Below are positions 5,638 through 6,921 of a stretch of 6,921 nucleotides of DNA, in pieces. Source of the stretch: an uncultured Variovorax sp. (GTDB taxonomy: Bacteria > Pseudomonadota > Gammaproteobacteria > Burkholderiales > Burkholderiaceae); assembly GCA_946478645.1 (NCBI GenBank), contig CAMLCW010000275.1:1-6921 (forward strand). Direction: 5' to 3'. The first letter of the stretch is position 1. Each line of letters begins with the position of its first letter. The notes under the pieces are model-generated. The model worked only from the letters and a program-made list of their open reading frames with translations, made no database searches and was not told the origin of the DNA. The position numbers and the translations under genes were made by a program.

Positions 5638-6807
5638 ATGACAGTTCCGAACCGATTCCGAGCCCTCGCGGGCATCGCCGTGGGCCTCGGCGCCCTCGTC
5701 ACCGCCGCGGGCGCATGGTCGGCCGATCTCAAGGTCGGTTTCATCACCTCGCTGTCGGGTCCGGTGTCGTCGCTCGGCATTCCTTACGAGAAGGGCATGA
5801 AGGCGGCGCTGGCCTACAAGGCCGAAGTCGGCGGCCGCAAGGTCCAGCTGGTGCAGCTCGACGATGCCTCCGATCCGTCGACCGCCGCGCGCAACGCACG
5901 CAAGATGATCGACGAGGACAAGGTCGACGTGATCATCGGCACCGCGGGCTCGCCCGGTGCGCTGGCCATCGCCGGCGTGGCGCGCGAAACCAAGACGCCG
6001 CTGATCTCCATCGCCAACGCGAACCTGCCGGGCGAGGAGGGCGCGTGGATGGTCACGCTGCCGCAGCCCGCGCCGCTGATGGTGAGCGCGGTGGTCGAGC
6101 GCATGAAGAAGTCGGGCGTCAAGACGGTCGGCTACATCGGTTTTTCCGACGCCTGGGGCGACCTGGTGTACGACGCGCTGCAGAAGAGCGCAGCGCCCGC
6201 GGGCATCAAGGTGGTCTCGAACGAGCGCTATGCGCGCGCCGACTCGTCGGTCACGGGCCAAGTGCTGAAGATCGCGGCGCTGCGCCCCGACGCAGTGATC
6301 ACCGGCACCTCGGGCACGCCTGGCGCGCTGCCGTACCTGGCGCTCGCCGACCGCGGCTACAAGGGCCAGATCTACGGCATGCACGCGCTCATCAACCCCG
6401 ACTTCGTGCGCGTCGGCGGCAATGCGGTCGAGGGCCTGCTGGCGCCCACCGGCCCCGTGATCGTGGCCGAGCAGCTGCCTGAATCGAATCCGATCCGCAA
6501 GGTGTCGCTCGACTTCCGCGCGGCCTACCAGAAGGCCAACGGCGCACCGCCGACCGATGCCTTCTCGGCCTACACCTTCGATGCCTGGCTGCTGTACCTC
6601 GACGCGGCGCAGCGCGCGCTCGCCACCAAGGCCGAGCCCGGCACGCCGCAGTTCCGGCTTGCACTGCGCGACGCCATCGTGAGCACCAAGGAGCTCGTCG
6701 GCACGCATGCGGTCTACAACTTCAAGCCCACCGACCGCTACGGCGCGGACGAACGTTCGCGCGTGGTGGTGAAGCTCGAGAAGGGGCAGTGGAAGTTGGT
6801 GCCCTGA
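5638..6807 (+). CDS. ABC transporter periplasmic solute-binding protein, Leu/Ile/Val type
   Basis: This 389-residue type-1 periplasmic binding protein (HAAT/LivK-like) captures a solute for an ABC importer. Residues 1-29 form a Sec signal peptide: basic NRFR near the start, a hydrophobic stretch, and probable cleavage after AWSA, giving a mature start at DLKVGF. There is no lipobox cysteine. Family signatures include TSLSGPVSSLG (37-47), the LDDASDP segment (74-80), and IIGTAGSPGALA (99-110) in the ligand-binding cleft. The start is set by GGGAG 7 bases upstream. Betaproteobacteria keep many such proteins beside aromatic and acyl-CoA catabolic genes, where they often bind aromatic or organic acids rather than amino acids. 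Here it probably feeds the substrate of this cluster. No permease or ATPase genes are seen within the 114 bases that follow; they may lie further downstream or elsewhere. Confidence 0.93.
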   Translation: MTVPNRFRALAGIAVGLGALVTAAGAWSADLKVGFITSLSGPVSSLGIPYEKGMKAALAYKAEVGGRKVQLVQLDDASDPSTAARNARKMIDEDKVDVIIGTAGSPGALAIAGVARETKTPLISIANANLPGEEGAWMVTLPQPAPLMVSAVVERMKKSGVKTVGYIGFSDAWGDLVYDALQKSAAPAGIKVVSNERYARADSSVTGQVLKIAALRPDAVITGTSGTPGALPYLALADRGYKGQIYGMHALINPDFVRVGGNAVEGLLAPTGPVIVAEQLPESNPIRKVSLDFRAAYQKANGAPPTDAFSAYTFDAWLLYLDAAQRALATKAEPGTPQFRLALRDAIVSTKELVGTHAVYNFKPTDRYGADERSRVVVKLEKGQWKLVP

Positions 6808-6862
6808 TGTTCTTGGCTGCTCGTGTGGCTAAGGCTTGTTCGGGGCGCGATCCCGCCGACGG

Positions 6863-6921
6863 TGGGCTCCCCTCCGCGAATGTCCCCCGGCCTGCGGCCT
6901 CCTCCTTTATTTCGCTGCGCG
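6863..6921. repeat. REP-like GC-rich intergenic element at the right edge (partial)
   Basis: After the binding-protein stop there are 114 bases without a gene. The last part contains GGCC-TGC-GGCC (6889-6899), flanked by GCGAA (6876-6880) and its complement TTCGC (6911-6915), giving nested palindromes cut off by the window end. From memory, similar GCGAATGTCCCCCGG...CTCCTCCTTTATTTCGC sequences recur between genes in Variovorax and its relatives. It is unrelated to the two inverted repeats within the operon. Nothing recognisable lies between 6808 and 6862, and no T-run terminator is seen. Confidence 0.45.

Noticed and set aside
5590..6708. Minus-strand frame of 372 codons opposite the binding protein
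   Set aside because: It is the antisense shadow of a clear solute-binding protein gene, with composition typical of shadows and no start context.

Overview
The window reads as the end of a draft contig from a GC-rich betaproteobacterium, most likely a Comamonadaceae member such as Variovorax. This rests on the very GC-rich codon use, the character of the solute-binding protein, and two kinds of GC-rich intergenic repeat. The genus is recognition from memory, not proof. The first 16 bases are not genomic: they match the 3' end of the Illumina read-2/index adapter, so the first gene is cut by the contig edge and its apparent N-terminal residues are artefact.

All six genes lie on the + strand in an operon-like array. 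In order: (1) the 3' part of an AMP-forming acyl-CoA ligase; (2) a thiolase-superfamily protein lacking the usual nucleophilic cysteine and resembling the thiolase-like aldolase/lipid-transfer group; (3) a single reading frame joining a zinc-ribbon/OB-fold DUF35 domain to a short-chain dehydrogenase (SDR) domain whose signature motifs are badly degraded; (4) a metal-dependent cyclase-family (PF04199) hydrolase; (5) a more orthodox SDR; (6) a periplasmic branched-chain-amino-acid-type ABC solute-binding protein with a signal peptide. Genes 1/2 and 4/5 overlap by ATGA. The gaps between genes 2/3 and 3/4 are each filled by a copy of the same long imperfect inverted repeat. The right edge lies in a different REP-like intergenic sequence.

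Together the set looks like a catabolic cluster for an organic acid. Uptake would be aided by the binding protein, CoA activation done by the ligase, redox steps by an SDR, C-C cleavage by the thiolase-like/DUF35 pair (the logic known from steroid side-chain aldolases such as Ltp2-ChsH2), and a hydrolytic step by the cyclase-family enzyme. The substrate cannot be read from the sequence. The most unusual parts are the DUF35-SDR fusion, with a strong internal ribosome-binding site and a probably non-catalytic SDR half, and the paired inverted repeats that divide the operon.
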